From Halomonas sp. McH1-25 (GTDB taxonomy: Bacteria > Pseudomonadota > Gammaproteobacteria > Pseudomonadales > Halomonadaceae), in NCBI RefSeq assembly GCF_022348165.1, contig NZ_JAKRFI010000002.1:62001-126000 (forward strand): 64,000 nucleotides of DNA, written 5' to 3'. Within the stretch, counting starts at the first letter, position 1. Each line of letters begins with the position of its first letter. Positions 38,349 through 46,930 of this stretch are shown in pieces. The notes beneath the pieces are model-generated. The model worked only from the letters and a program-made list of their open reading frames with translations. It was not told the DNA's origin and did no database searches. Made by a program: the position numbers and the translations under genes.

Positions 38349-39623
38349 ATGTGGATTGTGCTAATGATGGTCGGCCTGCTGTTGCTGGGGCTGCCGATGC
38401 TGGTTCCGCTGCTTGCCGGCGCCTTCGCCATCCTGCTGAGCGGCTTCAGCTTTCTCAAACCCGAACTGGCCATCCAGCAGATGATCGGCGGGCTGCAGCC
38501 GGTAGTGCTGACCGCCGTGCCGATGTTCATCCTGGCGGCGGACATCATGCTCAAGGGCAGCACCGCCCAGCGTATGCTGGATGTCATCGAGAGCTTCGTC
38601 GGTCACTGGAAGGGTGGGCTACCCGTAACCACCGCGATGGGCTGCACCATGTTCGGCGCCGTGTCAGGTTCGACCCAGGCCACCGTGGTCGCCATGGGAC
38701 GTCCGCTGCGCCCGCGCCTGCTGGATGCCGGCTATAGCGACAAGTTCACCATCGCCCTGATCATCAACGCCTCGGACATCGCGCTGCTGATCCCGCCTTC
38801 GATCGGCATGATCATCTACGGCGTGGCTACCGGTACTTCGGTGGGCGACCTGTTCATCGCCGGCATTCTGCCGGGCCTGCTGATCCTGGTACTGTTCTCG
38901 GTGTACTGCATCTGGAAGTCCCACAAGCTGGGCATCGAGCCATTGCCGCGCAAGAACTGGGCCGAGCGATGGCATGCCATCAAGCGCGCCAGCCTGCCGG
39001 CCGGTTTTCCGGTCATCATCATCGGCGGTATCTATTCGGGCATGTTCTCGCCCACCGAGGCGGCTACCGTGTCGGTGCTCTATGCCCTGCTGCTGGAGAT
39101 GGTCATTTACCGCGGCGTCTCGTTCAGCGATCTGCCCAAGGTCGCTTTCAGTACCGGCCTGATCACTGCCGTGGTGTTCATCCTGGTTGCCGCCGGCGCC
39201 GCTTTCTCGTGGATCATCTCGTTCGCCAAGATTCCCGATGCCGTTCTCGGCGGCTATATTCCGTTTCTCTCCGAGAATCCGCTGGCGCTACTCATCGTCA
39301 TCGCCATCGCTTTCTTCGTCGGTTGCATGTTCGTGGATCCGATCGTGGTCATCCTGATCCTGTCGCCGGTATTCGCCCCGGCGATCGAGACCGCCGGCCT
39401 CGACCCGGTGCATGTCGGCGTGCTGGTCACGCTGCAAGCGGCGATCGGATCGGCCACGCCACCCTTCGGCTGTGACATCTTCACGGCGGTGGCGGTGTTC
39501 CGAAAACCCTATCTGGACATCATCAAGGGCACCCCACCGTTCATCGCCCTGTTGCTGTTGGCGACGGCACTGGTCATCGTGTTCCCCCAGATCTCGCTGT
39601 TCCTGCCCAATTTGGCCAACTGA
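38349..39623 (+). CDS. TRAP transporter large permease (DctM/TeaC-like), system 2
   Basis: Transport subunit of 424 residues with about 12 membrane segments. Typical motifs: LVPLLAGAFAILLSG, TTAMGCTMFGAVSGSTQATV, IALLIPPSIGMIIYGVATG and YSGMFSPTEAATVSVLYAL. The ATG at 38349 follows the small-permease gene; an upstream open frame overlapping that gene is rejected because it gives an unrelated leader. It lacks the extra loop seen in system 1, so the two TRAP systems belong to different subclasses. Ends at a strong terminator. Confidence 0.9.
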   Translation: MWIVLMMVGLLLLGLPMLVPLLAGAFAILLSGFSFLKPELAIQQMIGGLQPVVLTAVPMFILAADIMLKGSTAQRMLDVIESFVGHWKGGLPVTTAMGCTMFGAVSGSTQATVVAMGRPLRPRLLDAGYSDKFTIALIINASDIALLIPPSIGMIIYGVATGTSVGDLFIAGILPGLLILVLFSVYCIWKSHKLGIEPLPRKNWAERWHAIKRASLPAGFPVIIIGGIYSGMFSPTEAATVSVLYALLLEMVIYRGVSFSDLPKVAFSTGLITAVVFILVAAGAAFSWIISFAKIPDAVLGGYIPFLSENPLALLIVIAIAFFVGCMFVDPIVVILILSPVFAPAIETAGLDPVHVGVLVTLQAAIGSATPPFGCDIFTAVAVFRKPYLDIIKGTPPFIALLLLATALVIVFPQISLFLPNLAN

Positions 39624-39645
39624 GCGGAACCGCTTAGCCATGCTA

Positions 39646-39672
39646 CCCTCGTCTACGGACGAGGGTTTTTTA
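39646..39672 (+). terminator. Intrinsic terminator of TRAP system 2
   Basis: CCCTCGTC-TACG-GACGAGGG followed by TTTTTTA. It ends 11 bases before the dtd start. Confidence 0.9.
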
Positions 39673-39683
39673 TTGGAGCAGCA

Positions 39684-40121
39684 ATGAGAGCACTGATACA
39701 GCGTGTCAGTCACGCCCGGGTGGATGTCGGCGGGCATACGGTGGGCGCTATCGATCAGGGCTTGTTGGCCCTGATCGGCGTGGAGAAAGGCGACGACGAG
39801 ACACACGCCGACAAGCTGCTGCACAAGCTATTGCACTATCGTGTATTCGGTGACGACGCTGGCAAGATGAATCTCGATTTACAGCAGATCGGGGGCGGGC
39901 TGCTGCTGGTCTCGCAATTCACCCTGGCGGCCGATACCCGCAAGGGGCTGCGCCCGAGCTTTTCCAGCGCCGCACCCCCTGCCGACGGCGAGCGCCTGTT
40001 CGGCTACCTGTTGTCCCAGGCACGTCATGCCTGGCCCCACGTCGCCAGCGGCGAGTTCGGCGCCGATATGCAGGTGAGCCTGCTCAACGACGGCCCCGTC
40101 ACGTTCCTGCTGGAAACCTGA
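39684..40121 (+). CDS. dtd: D-aminoacyl-tRNA deacylase
   Basis: Hydrolyses D-amino acids mischarged on tRNA. Protein of 145 residues, the family length. Signature motifs: [15 protein letters not shown] opening, [15 protein letters not shown] (SQxT) and the cross-subunit NDGPVTF (the Gly-Pro motif). It follows the TRAP terminator closely, so its promoter may overlap or lie within the terminator region. A probable operon partner is the SDR gene 25 bases downstream. Confidence 0.95.
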   Translation: MRALIQRVSHARVDVGGHTVGAIDQGLLALIGVEKGDDETHADKLLHKLLHYRVFGDDAGKMNLDLQQIGGGLLLVSQFTLAADTRKGLRPSFSSAAPPADGERLFGYLLSQARHAWPHVASGEFGADMQVSLLNDGPVTFLLET

Positions 40122-40146
40122 AACGCCAATCCGGAGACGCCTACCC

Positions 40147-40926
40147 ATGGCCAACTCAAGACTCGCCTTGATTACCGGCGGCGCCCAGGGAATCGGGCGC
40201 GGCATCGTCGAGTACCTGCTGGCGCGCGGCTGGCGCGTCGCCGCCCTGGATCGCGACGGCGATGCCCTGACAGAGCTGGATGCCGCTCACCCCTCGTCGC
40301 CGCTGCTGCCGTTGATGGCCGACAATGGCCACGAGACCGAGGTGGATGCGGCCTTCGCCCGCCTGCGCGATTGGCAGGGGGCAGCCAACCAGCCGCCCGG
40401 CCTCGACCTGCTGGTCAACAACGCCGGCATCGCCGATCCCGAGACCGGGCCGCTGGAGCAGCTGGCGCTGGCCGACTGGCGGCGCTGGCAGGACAGCCAC
40501 CTGACCGGAGCTTTCCTATGCACCCGAGCGGCGATTCCCGACCTGCGTACCCGCCGCGGCAGTATCATCAACATGGCCTCGACCCGCGCCCTGCAATCGG
40601 AGCCACACTGTGAAGCCTACGCGGCCGCCAAGGGTGGCCTGCTAGCCATGACCCACGCCCTGGCGATCAGCCTGGGACCCGAGGTGCGCGTCAATGCCAT
40701 CTGCCCCGGCTGGATCGAGACCGGACCCTGGCAGAAGAGTGACCAGCGCAGCTCACCTGAGCATCGAGCCATCGATCGCGACCAGCATCCCGTCGGCCGC
40801 ATCGGCGAGCCCGAGGACATTGCCGCCGCGGTGGCCTTCCTGGCCGGCGATGAGGCCGGCTTCATCACCGGCCAGGAGTTCGTCATCGATGGAGGTATGA
40901 CGCGCAAGATGATCTACGCCGAATAA
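40147..40926 (+). CDS. Short-chain dehydrogenase/reductase
   Basis: NAD(P)-dependent oxidoreductase of 259 residues, classical SDR. Cofactor loop TGGAQGIGRG (about 11-20), an acidic residue after strand 2 (ALDRDGDA) favouring NAD, LLVNNAGIAD, catalytic Ser in IINMAST and Tyr-x3-Lys in AYAAAKGG, then CPGWIETGPW and the C-terminal GQEFVIDGG. The substrate cannot be predicted. It lies 25 bases after dtd and is likely cotranscribed. Confidence 0.88.
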   Translation: MANSRLALITGGAQGIGRGIVEYLLARGWRVAALDRDGDALTELDAAHPSSPLLPLMADNGHETEVDAAFARLRDWQGAANQPPGLDLLVNNAGIADPETGPLEQLALADWRRWQDSHLTGAFLCTRAAIPDLRTRRGSIINMASTRALQSEPHCEAYAAAKGGLLAMTHALAISLGPEVRVNAICPGWIETGPWQKSDQRSSPEHRAIDRDQHPVGRIGEPEDIAAAVAFLAGDEAGFITGQEFVIDGGMTRKMIYAE

Positions 40927-41222
40927 GCGTCGTCCCTTTCCCAAGGCCAAGGCTGCCGTCGGCAGCCTTGCGCTGCATCGCCTGTCAGCCAAGTCACCCC
41001 AACATCGCGATTGGCAATCGCCTCCATAGGCAATCTTCATGGAGAAGAAGGTGGGAATCCCCCTAGTGAAACGCCATAATTCAACCATGGTTAATCTTGT
41101 TTACTAGTCGCATAGATATTGAAACAAGTTCACTTGCATAGCACGTTGAACGGCATCGGAGGTACTGGCTACCGGATGCTGCACTGCGGCGCCACACCAC
41201 CGATCATGGGAAGGCATTAGCG
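40927..41222. other. 296-base intergenic region before the orphan gene
   Basis: Begins with a hairpin CAAGGCTGCC-GTC-GGCAGCCTTG (40948-40970, no T-tract), a probable 3' structure of the SDR transcript. The rest, about 41040-41150, is clearly richer in A and T than its surroundings and contains GCGATTGGCAATCGC (41005-41019, a short palindrome). I see no gene in it. It presumably holds the promoter of the following gene. Confidence 0.4.
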
Positions 41223-41651
41223 ATGAAAGGCAATGTTCTATTTCTCAAGGCACAATGCTCGAAATCCGAGCAGGAACTGTTACGCGCCCTCAGGGCCATC
41301 AAGCAAGCGGATTCCCAGCTGGCCGATGTGGATCCCCTTCTGGAGCGGATCGGCATCCATCCGGACGACAGCTCTCCTTTCGTCCAGCTGATCAAGAATG
41401 CCCTGGACAGTCGAGGCGAATTCGAGCTGCTCGGCCCCAAATCGCCCTGCGTCTCGCGTGACGAACTCGATTTGTTGGCCACCTTGAATTACTTCATGAA
41501 GCATGGCGACAAGTCGTTTCCCACCGGAGATGCTTTCACCCGCATGTCGACTTATATGCTCCGGCTATTCCAGGATTGCGGCAACGTGTTGCGCGACACC
41601 GGTATCGCCCTGCGGGCACGCCCAGCGCCCTTCATGCGCCACCGGCACTGA
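41223..41651 (+). CDS. Unrecognised 142-residue protein
   Basis: I do not recognise this protein. It has no signal peptide or membrane segment. The composition is ordinary for a small cytoplasmic helical protein: Leu/Ala/Asp rich up to residue 115, three Cys (12, 77 and 117), and a basic tail ending RHRH. Residues 18-60 could form helices (LLRALRAIKQADSQLADV). Codon use matches its neighbours and GGGAAGG lies upstream of the ATG, so it is probably a real gene. It is isolated on both sides: an AT-rich gap before and a terminator after. Confidence 0.65.
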   Translation: MKGNVLFLKAQCSKSEQELLRALRAIKQADSQLADVDPLLERIGIHPDDSSPFVQLIKNALDSRGEFELLGPKSPCVSRDELDLLATLNYFMKHGDKSFPTGDAFTRMSTYMLRLFQDCGNVLRDTGIALRARPAPFMRHRH

Positions 41652-41677
41652 TCCGGCCAGTCATGCCTTGCCATGAG

Positions 41678-41702
41678 ACAGGCTGCCGATCCGGCAGCCT
41701 GT
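41678..41702. terminator. Terminator between convergent orphan and lipoprotein genes
   Basis: ACAGGCTGCCG-ATC-CGGCAGCCTGT. The stem is strong and the T-tract weak. Confidence 0.6.
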
Positions 41703-41709
41703 TGCTTAT

Positions 41710-41976
41710 CTACTTCAGTCCTTGATACTGATAGGTCATGGCCTTGCCGGCGACGAACTGTGCCTGGACGAAGCGTGATTCGTCGCCCCACAGGCAGTTG
41801 TCGATCATGACCGCGCCGGAGCATTCACTGGGTTCGCCGAGAATCGCCTCGACCTGGGCCCGGCTCATGCCCGCCTGGAGCTGCTGGTAGTTGTCCAGCG
41901 TCAGGCGAGCGTCTTCACAACCGGCCAGTCCGAGTGCCGCGGCCACGATCGTCGCCGCCCATACGTTTTGCCTCAT
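41710..41976 (-). CDS. Small lipoprotein, BamE/OmlA-like (DUF3862 type)
   Basis: Protein of 88 residues. Lipobox LAGC at about residues 17-20. The mature domain carries LDNYQQLQAGMSRAQVEAIL followed by GEPSECSG, the beta-lactamase-inhibitor/BamE-like alpha-alpha-beta pattern (KxGMxxxxVxxxLGxP). Two Cys (about 52 and 61) could form a disulfide. The family function is not established. It lies 12 bases before the 3' end of the ABC-F gene's strand-mate, and may be read from the same transcript. Confidence 0.75.
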   Translation of the reverse strand: MRQNVWAATIVAAALGLAGCEDARLTLDNYQQLQAGMSRAQVEAILGEPSECSGAVMIDNCLWGDESRFVQAQFVAGKAMTYQYQGLK

Positions 41977-41988
41977 CGCTCGTCCTCG

Positions 41989-43905
41989 TCACTCGGCGGT
42001 AAGCTCGGCCTCGAGCTGCTCCAGCGCCTCTTCGGCTTCGAGCCAGCTCTGCTCGAGGGCTGCCAGTCTAGTCTTGAGCTCACCCTGACGGGCCAGCAAT
42101 GTCGTCAACTCGTCCTTGCGCGACGCCTGGGTATACAACTCGGCATCGCCCAGTCGTTCCTCTACCACGGCCAGCTCGTTGCTCACCTGGGTCATATCGC
42201 GCTCAGCCTTGTCGCGCTCGCGTTTGAGCGGGCGCAGCTTGTCGCGTAGCTCGGCTGCCGCGCGGCGGGCTGCCTTGCGATCCACAACCGGCACGTTTTC
42301 GTCAGTCTTGTCCGTGCGCGCCTCACGGCGTTCGCTCTCCAGGCGTGCCTTGAGCCAGGCACGGTAGTCCTCCAGGTCGCCATCGAACGGCGCGACCGTG
42401 CCATCGGCCACCCGCCAGAACTCGTCGACCGTGGCGCGCAGCAGGTGACGGTCGTGGGAGACGATGATGACCGTGCCTTCGAAGCCGGCCAAGGCTTCGG
42501 TCAGTGCCTCGCGCATTTCCAGATCGAGATGGTTGGTGGGCTCGTCGAGCAGCAGCAGGTTGGGTTTCTGCCAGGCAACCAAGGCCAGCGCCAGGCGTGC
42601 CTTTTCGCCGCCCGAGAAGCACCCGACCTCGCCGAAGGCATCGTCGCCCTTGAAGCCGAACCCACCCAGGAAGTTACGGATCTCCTGCTCGCTGGCCTTC
42701 GGCGACAAGCGCTGCACGTGGAGAAAAGGGGTGGCCGTCAGATCGAGCCCTTCGAGCTGATGCTGGGCAAAGTAACCGATCGCCAAGTGCTCACCGGCCA
42801 CCCGCTTGCCGGCGAGCAACGGCAATTCGCCGGTCAACGACTTGATCAGCGTCGACTTGCCCGCCCCGTTGGGCCCCAGCAGCCCGATGCGCTGGCCGGG
42901 CAGGAGGGTCAGCTTGACGTCGTCCAGCAGCGGCGTGGCGTAGCCCAGGGCCGCCTGGTCGAGGACCAGCAGCGGATGCGACGTCTTGTCGGAGGACGGC
43001 AGCGTGAAGTGAAATGGCGAATCGACATGGGCGACGGCAATGGTCTCCATGCGTTCGAGCATCTTGAGACGACTCTGGGCCTGGCGCGCCTTGGTGGCCT
43101 TGGCCCTGAAGCGTGCCACGAAGCGCTCTATCTCCTCGCGGCGCGCCTGCTGCTTGGTGGCCTCGGCCTGCTGCTGGGCGAGCTTTTCGGCCCGGGTGCG
43201 CTCATAGGTCGAATAATTGCCGCGATAAAGCACCAGACGCCGCCGGTCGAAATGCACGATGTGATCGCAGACGGCATCCAGGAAATCGCGATCGTGGGAT
43301 ATCAGCAGCAACGTACCGGGATAGCGCACGAGCCACTGTTCGAGCCACAGCAGGGCGTCGAGATCCAGATGGTTGGTGGGCTCGTCGAGCAGCATCAGAT
43401 CGGATGGCATGAATAGCGTACGCGCCAGATTGACACGCATGCGCCAGCCCCCCGAAAACGCCGACAATGGCTGCTCGAGCTGGGGCTGGGTGAAGCCCAG
43501 ACCGACCAGCAGCTGGGCGGCCCGTGCTGGCGCGCTGTAGCCATCCAATGCCTCCAGCTCGCCGTGCAGTTCGGCCTCGCGGTGAGCGTCATTGCGCTGC
43601 TGCGCCTCATCCAACTCGCGCTCGGTACGCCGCAACTCGACATCACCATCCAGGACGTAATCGAGGATCGAGCGATCCAGTGCCTCTATCTCCTGGGCCA
43701 TGTGAGCGATGCGTTGGCCGCCGGACAACTCGATCTGGCCCTGGTCGGGGACCAGTTCGCCGAGCAGCAGCTTGAACAGGCTCGACTTGCCGGCCCCGTT
43801 GGGACCGACGATACCGGCCTTGTGGCCGTGATGCAGGGTCAGCTCGGCCTCTTCGAAGAGGAGCTGGGTGCCGCGTTGCAGGGCCAGTTGGCGCAGTGCG
43901 ATCAT
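41989..43905 (-). CDS. yheS: ABC-F ATPase, YheS-like
   Basis: Cytoplasmic ribosome-associated ABC-F protein of 638 residues (E. coli YheS about 637). Two ATPase domains: Walker A GPNGAGKSS and GPNGAGKST, signatures FSGGWRMRVNLA and FSGGEKARLALA, Walker B LMLLDEPTNHLDL and LLLLDEPTNHLDL. A linker (P-site interaction motif region) with RFRAKATKARQAQSRLKMLE lies between domains. The C-terminal coiled coil runs after residue 540. No transmembrane part, so translation related rather than transport. Confidence 0.92.
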   Translation of the reverse strand: MIALRQLALQRGTQLLFEEAELTLHHGHKAGIVGPNGAGKSSLFKLLLGELVPDQGQIELSGGQRIAHMAQEIEALDRSILDYVLDGDVELRRTERELDEAQQRNDAHREAELHGELEALDGYSAPARAAQLLVGLGFTQPQLEQPLSAFSGGWRMRVNLARTLFMPSDLMLLDEPTNHLDLDALLWLEQWLVRYPGTLLLISHDRDFLDAVCDHIVHFDRRRLVLYRGNYSTYERTRAEKLAQQQAEATKQQARREEIERFVARFRAKATKARQAQSRLKMLERMETIAVAHVDSPFHFTLPSSDKTSHPLLVLDQAALGYATPLLDDVKLTLLPGQRIGLLGPNGAGKSTLIKSLTGELPLLAGKRVAGEHLAIGYFAQHQLEGLDLTATPFLHVQRLSPKASEQEIRNFLGGFGFKGDDAFGEVGCFSGGEKARLALALVAWQKPNLLLLDEPTNHLDLEMREALTEALAGFEGTVIIVSHDRHLLRATVDEFWRVADGTVAPFDGDLEDYRAWLKARLESERREARTDKTDENVPVVDRKAARRAAAELRDKLRPLKRERDKAERDMTQVSNELAVVEERLGDAELYTQASRKDELTTLLARQGELKTRLAALEQSWLEAEEALEQLEAELTAE

Positions 43906-43957
43906 GCCGACTCCGAAATAAAGCGATGAGGGAACGGCGACGAAGGCCGCGTAAAAA

Positions 43958-44458
43958 ATGAGTGACGATTCTACCCAATTATGGGCTTACGCGCTGTCCC
44001 TGTATGGGCGTACCGGCGTAGCGCAAGCCTGCCTGACGCTGCAGGACGAGGCCGGTGCTGACGTCTGCGAGCTGCTATGGGCTTGCTGGCTGTTTCAGCG
44101 CGGCCTGCACCCAGCGGAGGATATCGCAACGCACCTGGCCGAGGTACGCGACTGGCAGTCTCACTATACCTACCCGCTGCGAGCCCAGCGCCGTGCGCTC
44201 AAGCCCATTGCGCTGCATGACGAGAACGTGGCGCAGCTACGTGAGACGATCAAGCGGGCCGAGTTGCTGGCAGAACGTGAAGCGCTGGCTCGCCTGGCCC
44301 GTCTCGCCGAGCCGGGACGCGGCGTCTGCCGTATACAGCCCGGCGATACGCTGGACGCTCAATTGCGTCACCTGATTCCCGCCCTGCCTTCCAGCGCCGA
44401 GCCGGCCCTGACCCGGCTGATCGATGCCGCGAGTGCGGAACCCTCGACGTCCTGTTAG
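43958..44458 (+). CDS. TIGR02444/DUF2390 family protein
   Basis: Protein of 166 residues. The opening LWAYALSLYGRTGVAQACLTL, with LWACWLFQRG and VRDWQSHYTYPLRAQRR, matches the TIGR02444 family as I recall it; members are found next to yheS-type ATPase genes in Pseudomonas and relatives. No membrane segments; mostly helical. Function unknown. It is divergent from the ABC-F gene with a 52-base gap. Confidence 0.75.
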   Translation: MSDDSTQLWAYALSLYGRTGVAQACLTLQDEAGADVCELLWACWLFQRGLHPAEDIATHLAEVRDWQSHYTYPLRAQRRALKPIALHDENVAQLRETIKRAELLAEREALARLARLAEPGRGVCRIQPGDTLDAQLRHLIPALPSSAEPALTRLIDAASAEPSTSC

Positions 44459-44533
44459 AGTCCTAGGGTTTCGGGCCGGTAGACAGGCCCTACAACAGTG
44501 CAACCGCAGGCATATCGATTCCAGAGGAGCCTT

Positions 44534-45259
44534 ATGAAAACCCTACTGACCGCCGCTGCATTCACTGCAGCAATGAGCGCCGCACCGTTCGTCCTGGCGG
44601 CTCCCGAGAGTGATCAGGAAAAGCTCAGCTACAGCATCGGTGTCACGCTTGGTCAGAGCCTCTCCCAGGATGTCGAGAACCTCGACATCGACGCCTTCAC
44701 CCAGGCTCTGGAAGACGTCTACGCCGATGATGAGCTGCAAATGAGCCAGGAAGAGATGGCCCAGGCCCTCACCCAGTTCCAGCAGCAGAAAATGGCCGAG
44801 CAGCAGGCCAAGGCCAAGCAGGCCGCCGAAACCAACAAGGCCGAAGGCGAAAAGTTCCTGGCCGAGAACGCCGAGAAGGAAGGCGTCAAGGTCACCGATT
44901 CCGGCCTGCAGTACAAGGAGCTGGAATCCGGCGACGGCGCGACGCCCGGGCCTCAGGATAACGTCAAGGTCCACTACGAGGGCAAGCTGCTCGACGGAAC
45001 AGTCTTCGACAGCTCTTACGAGCGCGGCGAGCCGGTCGAGTTCCGGGTCGATCAGGTGATCGAAGGCTGGCAGGAAGCCCTGCAGATGATGAGCGTCGGC
45101 GATACCTGGATGATTTACCTGCCGTCCGACCTGGCCTACGGTCAGGCTGGCACCGGTGGCCCGATCGGCCCCAACGAAACGCTGTCCTTCAAGGTCGAGT
45201 TGCTGGGTGTCGAGCCGGCCGGTGGCGATAGCGACGACGCCACCAGCGACCAAGGCTAA
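44534..45259 (+). CDS. FKBP-type peptidyl-prolyl isomerase (FkpA/Mip-like)
   Basis: Exported folding catalyst of 241 residues. Signal peptide of 22 residues (to VLA-A). The N-terminal dimerisation domain (about 24-120) is followed by a Gln/Ala/Lys-rich helix and the FKBP domain (about 135-230): VKVHYEGKLLDGTVFDSSYE, VIEGWQEALQMM, LPSDLAYGQAG, TLSFKVELLGV. Active-site aromatic and Asp residues are visible. The ATG at 44534 has GAGGA upstream. The C-terminus is an acidic Asp/Ser tail. It lies six bases before the PHB-depolymerase-like gene. Confidence 0.9.
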   Translation: MKTLLTAAAFTAAMSAAPFVLAAPESDQEKLSYSIGVTLGQSLSQDVENLDIDAFTQALEDVYADDELQMSQEEMAQALTQFQQQKMAEQQAKAKQAAETNKAEGEKFLAENAEKEGVKVTDSGLQYKELESGDGATPGPQDNVKVHYEGKLLDGTVFDSSYERGEPVEFRVDQVIEGWQEALQMMSVGDTWMIYLPSDLAYGQAGTGGPIGPNETLSFKVELLGVEPAGGDSDDATSDQG

Positions 45260-45265
45260 TCTGGC

Positions 45266-46297
45266 GTGAACGCGTCGGCCCTGAGCGCGGTCCTGATGCT
45301 GGCCATGCCAGCCGCGTCCCTGGCCGAGTCTGCGACGAGCCCGGCGGCCGCATTGCCGGTGATGAACATCGAGCGCGACGCCATCAGCGCAATGGGCGTC
45401 TCGTCGGGCGGTTACATGGCGACGCAGCTGGCGGTTGCCTGGCCGGCACGTTTCTCGGGGCTGGCGGTGTTCGCCGCCGGCCCTTGGGGGTGCGCTCAAG
45501 GCATATTGTCGCAGGCGTTAACGCAATGCATGCAGACGCGCTTCGGTCCACCCGATCTCGAGTCCCTCCAGTCACGCCATGCCGACTATGCCGATAACGG
45601 TCTCGTCGGCGCTGCCGATGAGCTTGCCCGGCAACGAGTCTACCTCTGGCACGGCGACCAGGATGGCACGCTCGACCCGCAGCTCGGCAGCCTACTCGCC
45701 GAGCAGTACCGCACCTGGCTGGGCGACCCCGACGTGCAACTGAAGACGGTGAAGTCTCCCCGGGCCGCTCATGGCTGGCCGGTGGCATCTTCGCCAGCGG
45801 CAGTTGACTGCGCCCTGGGCGGCAGCCCCTACCTGCTGGGCTGCGACATGGACGGTGCCGGACAGGCGCTGCAATGGCTTTACGGCGACGACCTGCAACC
45901 ACCCACCGGCGACGAACGCGGCATGCTGATGCCCTTCGACCAGTCCCCCTTCTATGATGGGCGCCGGCTGGCCGATCAGGGCTACGTGTATGTGCCCAAG
46001 GTGTGCGAGGAAGGCGCGAGCTGTGCGCTGACCGTGGCGCTACATGGATGCGACATGAGTGCCGCACAGATTGGCGAGGCCTTTGTCCGCGAGTCGGGTC
46101 TCAACGCCTGGGCGGCAGCCAACCGTATCGTGGTGCTTTATCCCCAGGCGAAACCCAGTCTGCCCAACCCCAAGGCATGCTGGGACTGGTGGGGCTACGA
46201 CGAAAGCAGTTGGCAACGCGATCCGCTTTACGACACTCGCCAGGGCCGCCAGGTTCAGGCAATCAAGGCCATGGTCGATCACTTGGCCGGTATCTAG
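45266..46297 (+). CDS. PHB depolymerase family esterase (PhaZ-like)
   Basis: Alpha/beta hydrolase of 343 residues with a signal peptide of about 20 residues (GTG start). Family features: nucleophile motif GVSSGGYMATQ (about 43-53), WHGDQDGTLDP (catalytic Asp), RAAHGWPVAS (catalytic His), LLGCDMDGAGQALQWLYG, and QGYVYVPKVCEEG with LTVALHGCDM. This is the PhaZd-type catalytic layout; no separate substrate-binding domain is present, so it fits short-chain polyhydroxybutyrate or oligomers, or another ester. A periplasmic or secreted location is inferred from the leader. It lies in an operon with an FKBP chaperone. Confidence 0.82.
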   Translation: MNASALSAVLMLAMPAASLAESATSPAAALPVMNIERDAISAMGVSSGGYMATQLAVAWPARFSGLAVFAAGPWGCAQGILSQALTQCMQTRFGPPDLESLQSRHADYADNGLVGAADELARQRVYLWHGDQDGTLDPQLGSLLAEQYRTWLGDPDVQLKTVKSPRAAHGWPVASSPAAVDCALGGSPYLLGCDMDGAGQALQWLYGDDLQPPTGDERGMLMPFDQSPFYDGRRLADQGYVYVPKVCEEGASCALTVALHGCDMSAAQIGEAFVRESGLNAWAAANRIVVLYPQAKPSLPNPKACWDWWGYDESSWQRDPLYDTRQGRQVQAIKAMVDHLAGI

Positions 46298-46318
46298 CCA
46301 CGAATTTCGCTTCGCCTG

Positions 46319-46930
46319 TTACCGGTGAGCGGCCAGCACCTGTCCGAGCGCCTCGCTCAGCAGCCCCGGTGTCGGCGAGTACATCACCCGTTCGAGAATC
46401 TCGCCATCGCTGTCGACGATGAACAGCGAGGCGCTGTGATCCACGGTATAGCCCATGGCCGAGTCGCCGGCCTCCACCTTGCGCCAGAACACGCCATAGC
46501 GATCGGCGATATCGCTCAATTGCGCCTGACTGCCCGTCGCGCCGATGAACTGCGGTCCGAAAAAGCCCACGTATTGCCGTAAACGCGCCAGATCGTCACG
46601 TGCCGGATCCACCGAGATCAGCAGCGGCACGACACGCTGACGTGTCTCTGGGTCCAGCCGGGCCAGGGCCTGGCGCATCACCGACAGGCTCATCGGACAC
46701 ACATCGGGACAATGCGTGTAGCCGAAGAACACCACGGCCAACTGATCGTCATCGAGCCGGGCGAGAGAGAACTCACCGACAGTAGAAGGCAGTTCGATCG
46801 GACCACCCTGAGGCATCCTATCAGCGTCGCGGTACAGCTGTTGCAATGCCCAGGCAAGGACCAGCGCAGCGATCAACGCCACGCCGCCCAGCGCCAGCCA
46901 TGGCCAGCGACGTCCGAATCCCCGGCTCAT
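46319..46930 (-). CDS. SCO1/SenC/PrrC family copper chaperone
   Basis: Membrane-anchored periplasmic thioredoxin-fold protein of 203 residues involved in delivery of copper to cytochrome oxidase CuA. One membrane helix at about 10-32. Copper-binding CPDVCP (about 78-83) and the His of TVDHSASLFIVD (about 168) are intact. FFGYTHCPDVCP is the family signature. Its start overlaps the stop of the upstream 166-residue gene (ATGA), so the pair is cotranscribed. No oxidase genes are in the window. Confidence 0.9.
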   Translation of the reverse strand: MSRGFGRRWPWLALGGVALIAALVLAWALQQLYRDADRMPQGGPIELPSTVGEFSLARLDDDQLAVVFFGYTHCPDVCPMSLSVMRQALARLDPETRQRVVPLLISVDPARDDLARLRQYVGFFGPQFIGATGSQAQLSDIADRYGVFWRKVEAGDSAMGYTVDHSASLFIVDSDGEILERVMYSPTPGLLSEALGQVLAAHR

